NCBI GenBank assembly: GCA_041653875.1 | Contig: JBAZEM010000011.1 | Location: 1-64,000, forward strand | Origin: VSJD01 sp041653875 | GTDB lineage: Bacteria > Verrucomicrobiota > Kiritimatiellia > JAAZAB01 | Direction of reading: 5' to 3' | DNA: 64,000 nt | In this document: piece by piece, positions 24,688-33,018 of the stretch | Layout: every line of letters begins with the position of its first letter | Position numbering within the stretch: the stretch's first letter is position 1 | Notes under the pieces: model-generated | Seen by the model: the letters and a program-made list of their open reading frames with translations, nothing else | What the model was told of the DNA's origin: nothing | The model's database searches: none | Translations under genes and position numbers: made by a program

Positions 24688-24693
24688 AATATC

Positions 24694-24730
24694 AAAAAAA
24701 GGGGCCGGCCCTGGGGAGGGACTGGCCCTT
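24694..24730 (-). terminator. rho-independent terminator of fur
   Basis: On the minus strand, AAGGGCCAGTCCC, a short CTCC loop and AGGGCCGGCCCC form a strong GC stem, followed by a run of seven T. It starts 23 bases after the fur stop and ends just before the Fur box, so it separates fur from the feo operon. Confidence 0.7.
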
Positions 24731-24753
24731 GCAAAATAGTCGGAGCGGGTATG

Positions 24754-25182
24754 TCAACGGCGGCAGTCGCGGCAGAGGCCGTAGATTTCCATCCGATGCC
24801 GTTCGGTCTTGAACCCATGGCGCTGGGCCAGGCGCAACTGCAGGCGCTCGATAGCGGGGTCCACCACTTCCACGAGTCGGCCGCATTTTGTGCAGACAAG
24901 GTGGTCGTGATGGCGGTGGCCATGGAGATGTTCGTAGCGCGTGGCGCCGTCGTCAAACTTCAGCTCGCGGCAGAGGCCGGCCTCGGCGAGCATTTTCATG
25001 GTGCGGTACACGGTGGCCACTCCCACCGTCGCGCAGCGTCGGCGCGCCAGCCGATAGATCTCCTCCGCCGTCAAGTGCCGGTCAATCGCGAGGAAGACAT
25101 CCAGAATCGCCTTTCGCTGCCGGCTGTGCTTGAGCATTTTGGCCGAAAGATATTGCTCCAGAATGACGGTTTCGTTGTCCAT
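24754..25182 (-). CDS. fur: ferric uptake regulator Fur
   Basis: A 142-residue metal-dependent repressor. An N-terminal winged helix (KMLKHSRQRKAILDVFLAIDRHLTAEEIYRLARRR, GVATVYRTMKMLAEAGL) is followed by the metal-binding HLHGHRHHDHLVCTKCGRLVE segment, whose CxxC and the C-terminal GLCRDC pair form the structural zinc site. It probably represses the neighbouring feo genes through the Fur box at 24669-24687. GGGGAG sits just before the ATG at 25182. Perhaps a Zur or PerR paralogue, but the feo context and the perfect-type Fur box favour Fur. Confidence 0.9.
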   Translation of the reverse strand: MDNETVILEQYLSAKMLKHSRQRKAILDVFLAIDRHLTAEEIYRLARRRCATVGVATVYRTMKMLAEAGLCRELKFDDGATRYEHLHGHRHHDHLVCTKCGRLVEVVDPAIERLQLRLAQRHGFKTERHRMEIYGLCRDCRR

Positions 25183-25283
25183 GACTCCCCCGGTTTGCCC
25201 GCCACGCCGTAATGCTTGGGCGCAGGCGGGCGGTTGCCATGATTCTGAATTTGGCGTCATTTTCCCATCCGCAGTTTGCGGCG

Positions 25284-25862
25284 TCAAGGTGGAAATTGCC
25301 GCAGATCGCGCAGTCGGTCGCGCAGGAACCGCTTGGCGCGGTACAGGCGCGATTCGACCGACTTGAGCGAGCACTGCATGATTGCGGCAATCTCGGCATA
25401 GGAGCGGTTCTCGTATTCCGAGAGGATGACGGCGGTTTTCTGGTCTGCAGGCAACCGGGCCACAACCGCCGCGATTTGTTCGCCGATTTCCTTTGCAGTC
25501 ATTTCGCTGTCGGCCGTTCTTGCGGTGACGGCCTCGTTCCCGCCATCTTCCCCCAGGATTGCCTGGGACTCCGGATGGCGCTTCCTGCGGCGCAGCCAAT
25601 CAATCGCCGCGTTGCGGGCCACCTGGAAGAGCCAGGTCGAGAATGCCCCGGTCGTCCGCCGAAACCCAGGCTTGCGGATGGCCTGATACGCGCGGACGAA
25701 CACGCCTTGCGCCACATCTTCCGCTTCGCCGGCGTCGCCGATCAGGCGATATACAAAATTCAGCACGGGGCGTTTGTAGCGCGCCATCAGCGCGTCAAAC
25801 GCCCGGTCATCCCCGGCCCTGACCTGCTCGGCCCGACTCCAATCTTCATTGATTTCCACCAT
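25284..25862 (-). CDS. ECF-type RNA polymerase sigma factor
   Basis: A 192-residue sigma factor. Region 2 spans about residues 20-90 (FDALMARYKRPVLNFVYRLIGDAGEAEDVAQGVFVRAYQAI...FSTWLFQVARNAAIDWLRRRKR). Region 4 is near the C-terminus (LPADQKTAVILSEYENRSYAEIAAIMQCSLKSVESRLYRAKRFLRDRL). The linker between them is longer than usual. No anti-sigma gene is adjacent: fur follows 101 bp downstream and tcdA diverges upstream. Target genes are unknown. An anti-sigma-like gene without a sigma is present at 15541-15912, but a link between them is speculation. Confidence 0.9.
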   Translation of the reverse strand: MVEINEDWSRAEQVRAGDDRAFDALMARYKRPVLNFVYRLIGDAGEAEDVAQGVFVRAYQAIRKPGFRRTTGAFSTWLFQVARNAAIDWLRRRKRHPESQAILGEDGGNEAVTARTADSEMTAKEIGEQIAAVVARLPADQKTAVILSEYENRSYAEIAAIMQCSLKSVESRLYRAKRFLRDRLRDLRQFPP

Positions 25863-25930
25863 GGCAGTTAACTTTATCGCGCCGCACGGGAGAATGCAAT
25901 GCCGTTGGCGGATCGGAGCGCACCTCTGAC

Positions 25931-25958
25931 TTGAAGTCGGATGAAAGACTGATATGAT
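25931..25958 (+). promoter_or_regulatory. candidate sigma-70 promoter of tcdA, near-leaderless
   Basis: TTGAAG (25931-25936) and TATGAT (25953-25958) are 16 bp apart. The expected transcription start is near 25965, and the ATG of tcdA is at 25967 with no Shine-Dalgarno sequence. This predicts a transcript with almost no 5' leader. Confidence 0.5.
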
Positions 25959-25966
25959 CCTTGCCC

Positions 25967-26824
25967 ATGCATAAACCATCCGGAACAGAAACCGGCAAGC
26001 CTCCGGCCGAGCCGCCGCTCGCCCGCCGAGATTGGCGCTTCGAGCGATGCGGGCGCCTGCTGGGCAAGGCCGCCCTGCACACACTGGCCGGCAGTCATGT
26101 GGCGGTGTTCGGCCTGGGCGGCGTGGGCAGTTATGCGGCTGAAGGCCTGGCCCGCAGCGGCATAGGCCGCCTGACGCTGGTGGATTTCGACCGCGTCTGC
26201 GTCACGAACATCAACCGGCAGTTACAGGCCCTGACCGACACGGTGGGCGCATGGAAGGCCGAACTCATGGCCGCGCGTGTCCGCGCCATCAATCCCAAGG
26301 CGGAAGTCCATGCGTTCAATGACTTTTACAATAAAGACACCGCCGCGCGCTTGTTGGACCCGCGGCCCGACGTGGTTATCGACTGCATCGACAATGTCAC
26401 GGCCAAGATGCACCTGGTGGCCGGCTGTATCGAACAGGATATCCCGATCGTTACCGCGCTGGGCGCGGGCGCGAAGCTTGACCCCACCCGCATCCGGATC
26501 GTGCCGCTCACCGAGACGCATACCGACCCGCTGGGCCGCGCGCTCCGCAAGTATATCCGCCGCAAACATGCTGTGACCGCCCCTCAACTGGCAAAGGTCG
26601 TCGCGGTCTTTTCCGACGAGCCAGTCATGCTTCCGATCACGGATGATGGCGGCGTGGTGTGCGGCGTCAACTGCGTATGTCCAAGCGGCGACAATGCGCA
26701 TCACACCTGCAAAAAACGGCATGTGATTTACGGCGCCGCCGTGTTCGTCACGTCCGTTTTCGGGATGGTCGCCGCCAGCGCCGCCGTGCGGATGCTGGTG
26801 GGCCGGGACCCTTTTTCAAGGTAG
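25967..26824 (+). CDS. tcdA: tRNA threonylcarbamoyladenosine dehydratase
   Basis: A 285-residue E1-like enzyme (CsdL/YgdL family) that cyclises t6A to ct6A at position 37 of ANN-decoding tRNAs using ATP. The Rossmann nucleotide loop is AVFGLGGVGSYAAEGLARSGIG, followed by LVDFDRVCVTNINRQ, the central DCIDNVTAK and the C-terminal VVCGVNCVCPSGD. It has no sulfur-carrier partner of its own, which separates it from the ThiF/MoeB-like enzyme at 31661-32485. A TTG start two codons earlier (25961) is possible, but the ATG fits the promoter spacing. It converges on the PP-loop gene with a 9-bp overlap. Confidence 0.92.
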   Translation: MHKPSGTETGKPPAEPPLARRDWRFERCGRLLGKAALHTLAGSHVAVFGLGGVGSYAAEGLARSGIGRLTLVDFDRVCVTNINRQLQALTDTVGAWKAELMAARVRAINPKAEVHAFNDFYNKDTAARLLDPRPDVVIDCIDNVTAKMHLVAGCIEQDIPIVTALGAGAKLDPTRIRIVPLTETHTDPLGRALRKYIRRKHAVTAPQLAKVVAVFSDEPVMLPITDDGGVVCGVNCVCPSGDNAHHTCKKRHVIYGAAVFVTSVFGMVAASAAVRMLVGRDPFSR

Positions 26825-27934
26825 ACCGGCGGAGATGATGCCGTTCTCACGAACGGCGACTACACCGAACGGGTGTGGATGCGGTTCGATAGAACCGCTG
26901 TGCAGGCGCCCGGATATTTTCCAACGTTCGATTTCCTCTTCCGTGGCGATATCGGAGACGGACCATATTTCGCATCGGGTTCCATAAGTCAATCGAACGG
27001 TCATTATCGCATCGGTTGCTTTGCGCGCATAATGTCCGATCAGCCGGCCCAGCGCCGGTTTATCCGCTTCGCCCATCGCGCCCCGGAGCAGCATCAGGGG
27101 GCCGGGAATTTCGACCAATTCGATCTTCGGCCATTCGGCGCCGATTTGCGCCAAACGATTGTTTTCCGCTTCGTTCCGCCCTATGATGACTTTCAGTCCG
27201 GCATGAATTCGAAAGTGGCGGCCAAACGCGGCCAGCCTGGCGTCACGCATGTCGTAATCGGGGCAAAAGCGAAACACATCCTTCAACCGCCGGGCCACGA
27301 CCGGATCGGTCAACAGGCACCCGCCGGCCGCACAGCCGAAGAGTTCCACGCCTTCCTGTTTGGCCAGCGCCAACTGCGCCGACCGCGACCGGCCGCGGAT
27401 CGCCAGGAGTTTTTCCCGATCAACCCATCCGTTCTGTTCCGGGATGGTCGGCGGCAGCCACTGCGCGCTGAGCGGACGCAGGATAAGCCCCATCAGGCCG
27501 CTTTCGCGCTCGATCAAATCCAGCGCCGCGCGATGTTGGGACATGGGACGCTGGCCCAGAACTTCGCCGGTCACAACGAAGCGCGCTTGTTCGGCTTCCA
27601 TGAGAGCCGCCGCCTGTTTCAGCATGTAAATCCGGCAATCGATGCAGGGATTCAGTCCGCGGCCGTGGCCGAAGCGCGGCCGCTCGACAATCCGCAGATA
27701 ATCCAGGCCCTTATTGAGGACGCGGATCGGGACGTTCAACTCGCGGGCAATGGCCGAGGCCAGGTGACAGGATCCCGGCTTGCGGGGACTACAGGTACAA
27801 AAAGGGCTGACAAAATTGAGCGCCACCACGTCCACGCCCTGAGAGAGCATAAGCTTGATGGCGAGAGTGCTGTCCAATCCGCCCGAAAGGAGGGCAATGA
27901 CTTTGATCCCGGCTTTATGGTGTAAATCGTCCAT
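26816..27934 (-). CDS. PP-loop ATPase, putative tRNA/sulfur-transfer enzyme
   Basis: A 372-residue protein with an N-terminal PP-loop, ALLSGGLDSTLAIKLML, the ATP-pyrophosphatase motif shared by ThiI, MnmA and related tRNA thiolases. Cysteines are arranged as SPFCTCSPRKPGSC, NPCIDCRIYMLKQAA and FGCAAGGC, which suggests an Fe-S or persulfide site. PP-loop adenylation plus cysteines and the position as last gene of the sulfur operon (4 bp after cysK) suggest sulfur insertion into tRNA or another acceptor. The C-terminal ~140 residues (KVIIGRNEAENNRL...) form an additional domain not recognised in detail. It is not a standard MnmA or full ThiI; the substrate is unknown. Confidence 0.68.
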   Translation of the reverse strand: MDDLHHKAGIKVIALLSGGLDSTLAIKLMLSQGVDVVALNFVSPFCTCSPRKPGSCHLASAIARELNVPIRVLNKGLDYLRIVERPRFGHGRGLNPCIDCRIYMLKQAAALMEAEQARFVVTGEVLGQRPMSQHRAALDLIERESGLMGLILRPLSAQWLPPTIPEQNGWVDREKLLAIRGRSRSAQLALAKQEGVELFGCAAGGCLLTDPVVARRLKDVFRFCPDYDMRDARLAAFGRHFRIHAGLKVIIGRNEAENNRLAQIGAEWPKIELVEIPGPLMLLRGAMGEADKPALGRLIGHYARKATDAIMTVRLTYGTRCEIWSVSDIATEEEIERWKISGRLHSGSIEPHPHPFGVVAVRENGIISAGLP

Positions 27935-27937
27935 AGC

Positions 27938-28879
27938 TCAATCGAAAAGCATGGTCGAAAGGTAGCGTTCGCCGGAGTCGGGCAGGATTACCACGATCGT
28001 CTTGTCCCGAAAAGCGGGTTCCCCGGCAATCCGGGCGGCCGCCGCCACGGCGGCGCCGCAGGAGATGCCCGAGAGAATCCCTTCCTCGCAGGCCAATCGG
28101 CGCGCGTAGTCAATGGCCTCTTCGTTGCCAACCTTCTCCACGCGGTCCACCAGGCCCAGGTCGAGCACGTCCGGAATAAACCCGGCGCCAATGCCCTGGA
28201 TCATGTGCGGGCCCGGTTTCGATTCCCGCCCAGCCAGATGCTGGGAGATCACCGGGCTTTGTTCCGGCTCCACTCCCACGGCAATTATCTTCTTCCCCTT
28301 CTGCTGTTTGATGTAACGCGCCACGCCCGTGATCGTTCCGCCGGTGCCGATGCCGGCCACAAGCGCGTCGATGCCGCCCTCCGTGGCTTCCCAGATTTCC
28401 GGCCCCGTGGTGCGCTCGTGAATACGCGGATTGGCCGGGTTCTTGAACTGCTGGGGCATGAAAAAACGCCCCGGGTTGGCGGCCGTCAGTTCTTCGGCTT
28501 TCCGGATAGCCCCGGCCATGCCCTTGGGTCCCTCGGTCAAGACGACGGAAGCGCCGAGCGCGGCAAGAATCTTGCGCCGCTCGATGCTCATGGTTTCCGG
28601 CATGGTAAGCGTCACCTTGTAGCCGCGCGCGGCGCCCACAAAGGCCAGCGCAATGCCGGTGTTCCCGCTGGTAGGTTCGACGATTTCCATGCCGGGCTTG
28701 AGCACGCCGCGCTCCTCGGCGTCCCAGACCATCGCGGCGCCAATGCGGTCCTTCACGGAATAACCGGGGTTGCGGCCCTCCACCTTGGCCAGGATGAGCG
28801 CCCGATTGCCGGCCACTTTGCGCAATTGCACAAGCGGCGTATTGCCGAGCGACAACGAATTGTCCTTGAAGTATTTCAT
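27938..28879 (-). CDS. cysK: cysteine synthase (O-acetylserine sulfhydrylase family)
   Basis: A 313-residue PLP enzyme that makes cysteine from O-acetylserine and sulfide. The PLP lysine lies in GYSVKDRIG, the substrate loop is EPTSGNTGIALAF, and the PLP-phosphate loop is GIGTGGTITGVARY. The conserved ISCGAAVAAA follows. CysM-type enzymes can also use a protein thiocarboxylate as sulfur donor, and the upstream sulfur-carrier genes make that possible here. It sits 12 bp after the sulfite reductase gene and 3 bp before the PP-loop gene in one operon. Confidence 0.93.
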   Translation of the reverse strand: MKYFKDNSLSLGNTPLVQLRKVAGNRALILAKVEGRNPGYSVKDRIGAAMVWDAEERGVLKPGMEIVEPTSGNTGIALAFVGAARGYKVTLTMPETMSIERRKILAALGASVVLTEGPKGMAGAIRKAEELTAANPGRFFMPQQFKNPANPRIHERTTGPEIWEATEGGIDALVAGIGTGGTITGVARYIKQQKGKKIIAVGVEPEQSPVISQHLAGRESKPGPHMIQGIGAGFIPDVLDLGLVDRVEKVGNEEAIDYARRLACEEGILSGISCGAAVAAAARIAGEPAFRDKTIVVILPDSGERYLSTMLFD

Positions 28880-28891
28880 AGTGTCCGATCC

Positions 28892-31252
28892 TTATCGATT
28901 TTTTCGTATGTCCACCTGCCAATGTCCGTCCGCCAAGCGCTCGGTGGCGAGCACCGCCTGGCCCTCGTTCTTGAAGCTCGCGGGAACATTCCGAACCGGC
29001 TCGCCGTCATCCAGCACGACGCGCAGGACTTCCCCCGCCGTCATCGTTTCGAGTTTGAGCTTGGCCTTGACGAAGTTCATGGGACAGGCCACGCCGCTGA
29101 GATCGAGGCGCACCGCGCCCGCCGCCGCGGGCGGCGGATCGTTTGGCGACTGTGCCGCCGCGGCCGGGTCGGTTTCGGGGGGATGAAACACAAGGGCGCC
29201 GTCAAGACTGTCGAACAAAGTTTCGATCCGCTCCAGCAGGGCCTTGATTTCCGGCGCGCGGCCCTCCAGCGCGGCGTGCCAGCCTTCAATGGATCCGCGC
29301 GCGCGAGCGAGCAACCCGCGATACCCGGCTGAGACCAACCCAGTCTCCACAAAGTGGGTTTCGAAGGACCGGATGACGGCATCCGGCGCCTGCGTATCGA
29401 CGCCGCGTGTGATCAACAAAGCGCGCACCGTGGCCAGGAGCGCGTCGAACAAGGGGTCCTGTTCTCCGGTCTTGTCCGCCCGATCGAGCGCTTTTTTTGC
29501 CGCGGCGATGTCGCCGCGAATCACCTCGAACACGCCGGCACCGCACTCGCCCGCGCCGCGCCCCGCCAGGGAAAAATCCTGCTCCTGCCCCCAGTCGCGG
29601 TAGAAAAGCGGGTCGGCGGCGTATTCCGGCGCCTGCGCATGGCGGCGCGTCAAGTCCTGGAAATGGTTCAACCCTTGCCTCTCGAAATATTGGATAAACG
29701 GTTCCCTGGCGGTCCGGTTTTCCTTGAAATCCCGGGCCAGATCCACCAGAAACCCGGGGAGCGCGCGGGCGGGGACGGTTCCAACCTCTTCGGCCAACCG
29801 GACGGCATGGGCATCGTCCCTTGCGCCCATAACCACGCGATACGACGGCGCCAGGCGCTCATGGTGGCGCTGGGCCACGCCGAAGAAACCAATGCCCGCC
29901 ATGGGATGGTGGCCGCACGCGTTCGGACAGCCGCTGATATGGATATCGAATTCCGCCAGCACGCCGTTCAAGCCGCTCGTCCGGCCCAGGGCCTCCGCGC
30001 CCGCGCGGGCCGCGCCCCGCGCAAGGCACAGCCCCAGCCGGCAGGTCGAAGCTCCCGCGCAGGCGACAAAGCATTCCAGCGGCGAAGGCGAGACGACGTC
30101 CGTCTCAAGCCGCCGCAACGCTTTTGCCAGTTCGGGCAGGCGCTCCGGCCGGACAAACCGCAGCAACAGATTCTGGGAGCGCGTCGTCCGCACTTCCTGT
30201 TGGGAGCTATATTGTCCGGCAAGTTCGCCAATGGCGCCAAAGTCACGCCACGGCAGGAAGCCGAGCGGCAGATGCAGGGGCACGGCGACAAAGCCGGCCT
30301 GTTTTTGCCGGATAAATCGCAAGTTATCCGCGGCCTGGAGCGGCGGCGGCGACGGCGCATTATCCGGGGCGCACCAGGCTGGCGCCGGAACGTCGCAAAG
30401 TGGCACACCGTCTTGCCGCGTTGCGACGATCTGCTTGCGGAGTTCGGCGCGGAAGGCGTCCGCCCCGATCTTCTCGAGCACAAACCGCAGGCGCGCATGA
30501 CGCCGGTCGGCGCGGTCGCCGAGCCGGTCGAACAGCCGCCTTCCGGCTTCCGCCGCGATCACGGCATCCGATCCCGGCATCCATTCTTCCATCCGGTCGG
30601 CCAGCCGCGAGTGGGTGCCCATGCCGCCGCCGGCATAGAGCGTGAACCCGGGTTGCCCATCCTTGACGGCGGCGATAAAACCCAGGTCCGCCACGCGCGC
30701 CAGGGCGCAATCGCCGGCACAGCCGCTGAACGCGATCTTGTATTTCCGCGGAAGATTGTAACTGCCCGCCAGGGCGATCAGATGCTCGGTGACCGCGTGC
30801 GCGAACGGCGTCACGTCGAAAGCCTCGGCGGGGCAAATCCCGGCATAGGGGCAGGCCGCGACGTTGCGGACCGTATTACCCCCGCCGCCTTTGCTTGTCA
30901 GGCCAACGTCCTTCAGGCGGCGCATGATCTGGGGCGTGTCCGCGATGGCGACATCGTGAAATTGGACATCCTGCCGGGTGGTCACATGGAGCGACCCGTT
31001 GCTGAAATCGCGGCTGATTTCCGCAAGGGCCTGCGTCTGCGCCGCACTCAAAGCGCCGCCCGCCACGCGGACCCGCAGCATATAGGTTCCATCCCGGCGT
31101 TGTTCGTATATGCCGCGCGGAACGCGCTTGGCCTTGAACACCGCCGGGGGCAGTTGTTTGGCCAGGAAACGCTGTACTTCGCCGGCATACGCTTCGATAT
31201 CTCCGTCAAGATCGGACGGCAGACGGTAGTAAAATGGTTGGACGTCATTCAT
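28892..31252 (-). CDS. sulfite reductase hemoprotein-like protein fused to a TusA domain
   Basis: A 786-residue fusion. Residues 1-~560 are a siroheme/[4Fe-4S] sulfite/nitrite reductase of the ferredoxin-like repeat family. A Cys quartet CAGASTC...GCPNACG (C398, C404, C442, C446) forms the coupled siroheme-cluster site. A second quartet occurs in the first half (CPYAGIC...GCAGDC, C134-C182). Then follows a helical HEPN-like linker (AAKKALDRADKTGEQDPLFDALLATVRALLITRG), and the last ~75 residues are a TusA sulfur-carrier domain (LDLSGVACPMNFVKAKLKLE). It should reduce sulfite to sulfide and may hand sulfur onward through its TusA cysteine. The sulfur-operon context makes a nitrite role unlikely. 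Confidence 0.85.
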   Translation of the reverse strand: MNDVQPFYYRLPSDLDGDIEAYAGEVQRFLAKQLPPAVFKAKRVPRGIYEQRRDGTYMLRVRVAGGALSAAQTQALAEISRDFSNGSLHVTTRQDVQFHDVAIADTPQIMRRLKDVGLTSKGGGGNTVRNVAACPYAGICPAEAFDVTPFAHAVTEHLIALAGSYNLPRKYKIAFSGCAGDCALARVADLGFIAAVKDGQPGFTLYAGGGMGTHSRLADRMEEWMPGSDAVIAAEAGRRLFDRLGDRADRRHARLRFVLEKIGADAFRAELRKQIVATRQDGVPLCDVPAPAWCAPDNAPSPPPLQAADNLRFIRQKQAGFVAVPLHLPLGFLPWRDFGAIGELAGQYSSQQEVRTTRSQNLLLRFVRPERLPELAKALRRLETDVVSPSPLECFVACAGASTCRLGLCLARGAARAGAEALGRTSGLNGVLAEFDIHISGCPNACGHHPMAGIGFFGVAQRHHERLAPSYRVVMGARDDAHAVRLAEEVGTVPARALPGFLVDLARDFKENRTAREPFIQYFERQGLNHFQDLTRRHAQAPEYAADPLFYRDWGQEQDFSLAGRGAGECGAGVFEVIRGDIAAAKKALDRADKTGEQDPLFDALLATVRALLITRGVDTQAPDAVIRSFETHFVETGLVSAGYRGLLARARGSIEGWHAALEGRAPEIKALLERIETLFDSLDGALVFHPPETDPAAAAQSPNDPPPAAAGAVRLDLSGVACPMNFVKAKLKLETMTAGEVLRVVLDDGEPVRNVPASFKNEGQAVLATERLADGHWQVDIRKNR

Positions 31253-31664
31253 TTGTAATCACCATTTCGACAGATTGAGGAATTCCATCGTTTACAACGA
31301 AGGCGCGGCATTCCGGATGAGCGGCCTGCGCCAGCGATAAAATGACGTAGGCCACGTCCGGCGTAAGCGCCAGGCGCAAATCCTCCGCGGACATGCGCGG
31401 CGGCGTGGCGGGATGACTGTGCCAAATCGCCAACAGTTTCAGCTCCATTCGGCGCATGTCCTTCACGGCCGCAAACTGCTCCTCCGGCTTCATGCTGAAG
31501 TGTTCCGGGGAGGCATCGGCATTTGTTAACGGGTAAAACTTAGTCACCAGGCCATCCCTACCCGCCAACAGACCGCAGGCCTCGAGCGGCGCCGCTTTTT
31601 TGGCATAAGCGATCGATTCGGCCGCAACGGTCTTCGAGATGATTAGCCTTGAATTTCCGCTCAT
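31245..31664 (-). CDS. JAMM/M67-family metalloprotease, HcyD/Mec+-like
   Basis: A 139-residue zinc isopeptidase with the JAMM residues Glu28 (LEACGLLAG) and HSHPATPPRMSAED (His82, His84, Asp95). In bacterial sulfur pathways such enzymes either trim extra residues from the C-terminus of a sulfur carrier (HcyD in Wolinella succinogenes) or release cysteine from it (Mec+ in Mycobacterium). The carrier at 32692-32907 ends in GGGAPA rather than GG, which favours a trimming role. It overlaps the upstream E1-like gene by 4 bp (ATGA) and the downstream sulfite reductase by 8 bp. Confidence 0.88.
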   Translation of the reverse strand: MSGNSRLIISKTVAAESIAYAKKAAPLEACGLLAGRDGLVTKFYPLTNADASPEHFSMKPEEQFAAVKDMRRMELKLLAIWHSHPATPPRMSAEDLRLALTPDVAYVILSLAQAAHPECRAFVVNDGIPQSVEMVITNE

Positions 31665-32485
31665 TGCTCAGGGCTCCTGCCGGCGCGCAGATCGCAGACC
31701 GGCGCCGCTTCGTCGCGCAGTTCGACGATGGAAGGATGTTCGCCGCATAAAGGGCACTGGCGATTAGGGCGCAACGTTACCTCCCTGAATTTCATTCTCA
31801 GCGCGTTATATATCAGCAGCCGGTCGGTCAGGAGATCGCCAATACCCAATAGGAACTTGGCGGCTTCGGTGGCCTGGATACAGCCCAACACGCCCGCCAC
31901 AACTCCGAGGACCCCGGCCTGGGAGCAACTGGGCGCCGCGCCGGGCGGCGGCGGCGCTCCAAAAACACACCGGTAGCATGTTGTCTTCCCCGGAATTACG
32001 GTCAGCGCCTGTCCCTCGAAGCGCAGGATCCCAGCATGGGAGTACGGCTTTTGCATGAAATGGCAGGCATCCGCCACCAGGAATTTCGAGGCGAAGTTAT
32101 CCGTGCCGTCGATCACGAAATCATAATCCTTCAGGACGGCCGGAGCATTGGCCGCCGTCAGCCGTTCGCGGTAGGCCTGCACGGTCACATCCGGATTGAT
32201 CGCGCGCATTTTAGAGCCGGCCGACTCCACTTTGGGACGGCCCAGGTCGGACGTGGCATGGATGACCTGCCGTTGCAAATTGCTCAGGTCCACAACGTCG
32301 GCGTCGATCAGGCCGATGGCGCCCACTCCCGCCGCGGCCAGGTAGAGCGCCGCGGGCGAACCGAGCCCGCCGGCGCCGACGATGAGCACCTTGCCGACCA
32401 GCAGTTGCGCCTGCCCTTTGCCCCCGACCTCCGGGAGAATAATATGGCGCGAATAACGCTCGATTTGTTGTTCGGTAAGATTCAT
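31661..32485 (-). CDS. ThiF/MoeB/HesA-type E1-like enzyme, HcyF-like
   Basis: A 274-residue adenylating enzyme. The ATP site is VLIVGAGGLGSPAALYLAAAGVG, then LIDADVVDLSNLQRQVIH, the DGTDNFASKF loop, and the catalytic-cysteine region CYRCVFGAPPPPG. A zinc site is formed by CYRC and CPLCG. It lacks the C-terminal rhodanese domain of some MoeB proteins. It should adenylate the Gly-Gly end of the nearby sulfur carrier so that sulfide can form a thiocarboxylate. AAGGA precedes the ATG. No moaA/moaE or thiG/thiH is near, so molybdopterin or thiamine synthesis is less likely than a sulfur-assimilation role. Confidence 0.88.
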   Translation of the reverse strand: MNLTEQQIERYSRHIILPEVGGKGQAQLLVGKVLIVGAGGLGSPAALYLAAAGVGAIGLIDADVVDLSNLQRQVIHATSDLGRPKVESAGSKMRAINPDVTVQAYRERLTAANAPAVLKDYDFVIDGTDNFASKFLVADACHFMQKPYSHAGILRFEGQALTVIPGKTTCYRCVFGAPPPPGAAPSCSQAGVLGVVAGVLGCIQATEAAKFLLGIGDLLTDRLLIYNALRMKFREVTLRPNRQCPLCGEHPSIVELRDEAAPVCDLRAGRSPEQ

Positions 32486-32512
32486 CCGGGTAATATCCTT
32501 CCATTAGATCAA

Positions 32513-32655
32513 ATTAGGCCCCGCAAAGCGGGGCGACTTTTTCATGTAGAGCCGACTTTACGTCGGCTATCTTCGGCATAGGATAGCCGGTATTCCGCCG
32601 GAGGCGGATCCGCCTATGGCGGAAAAACCGGCTCTACTTGGATTGAATTTCCTGT
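32513..32655. repeat. third copy of the GCCCCGC/GTAGAGCCGAC palindromic element
   Basis: It closely matches the copies at 4314-4610, including the inner palindrome CCGCCGGAGGCGGATCCGCC. Its orientation puts the T-run on the plus strand, so it should not terminate the minus-strand operon passing through it. It lies between the sulfur-carrier and E1-like genes, fills most of that 206-bp gap and carries no gene. Confidence 0.9.
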
Positions 32656-32691
32656 AAATCAAGTCCGGCTCTTCCTGTAGACTTCTGACGT

Positions 32692-32907
32692 TTAGGCCGG
32701 AGCTCCGCCTCCCATGAAATACAGGAACTCCACCTTGTCCCCCGGCTTAAGCGCCGTGACCGCGAACGTTTTACGATCGAGAATTTCGCCGTTCAGTTCC
32801 ACGGACACCATGTCCGGCATCTTGACGTTCCGGGCAACCAGCAACGCCGCGATGGTGGTGGTGTTATTTTCCAGTTCGACTTCCTTGTCGTTCACTTCGA
32901 TTTTCAT
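32692..32907 (-). CDS. ubiquitin-like sulfur-carrier protein (ThiS/MoaD/HcyS-like)
   Basis: A 71-residue beta-grasp protein (MKIEVNDKEVELENNTTTIAALL...LKPGDKVEFLYFMGGGAPA). Sulfur carriers normally end in Gly-Gly, which becomes a thiocarboxylate. Here APA follows three glycines, so the protein must be trimmed before it can be activated. HcyS of Wolinella succinogenes is likewise made with an extra C-terminal residue and processed by the JAMM protease HcyD, and a JAMM protease and an E1-like enzyme are encoded immediately downstream. AAGGAG lies at a good distance before the ATG at 32907. The gene follows metY, suggesting delivery of sulfur to homocysteine synthesis. Confidence 0.88.
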   Translation of the reverse strand: MKIEVNDKEVELENNTTTIAALLVARNVKMPDMVSVELNGEILDRKTFAVTALKPGDKVEFLYFMGGGAPA

Positions 32908-33018
32908 TAATACGGCTCCTTCAATGAGTTAGGGCGAGCGGTTTCCGTTGCGACTTCCCATCACCCCGGCCCTCTCCCGGGGGAGAGGGAAAACCTTTCA
33001 AATTCTTGCGCTCCGTTT

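Noticed and set aside
24477..24956. 159-codon minus-strand frame spanning the Fur box region
   Set aside because: The part upstream of 24626 crosses the fur terminator, Fur box and fur 3' end; only the last 49 codons have a signal peptide and fit a gene remnant.
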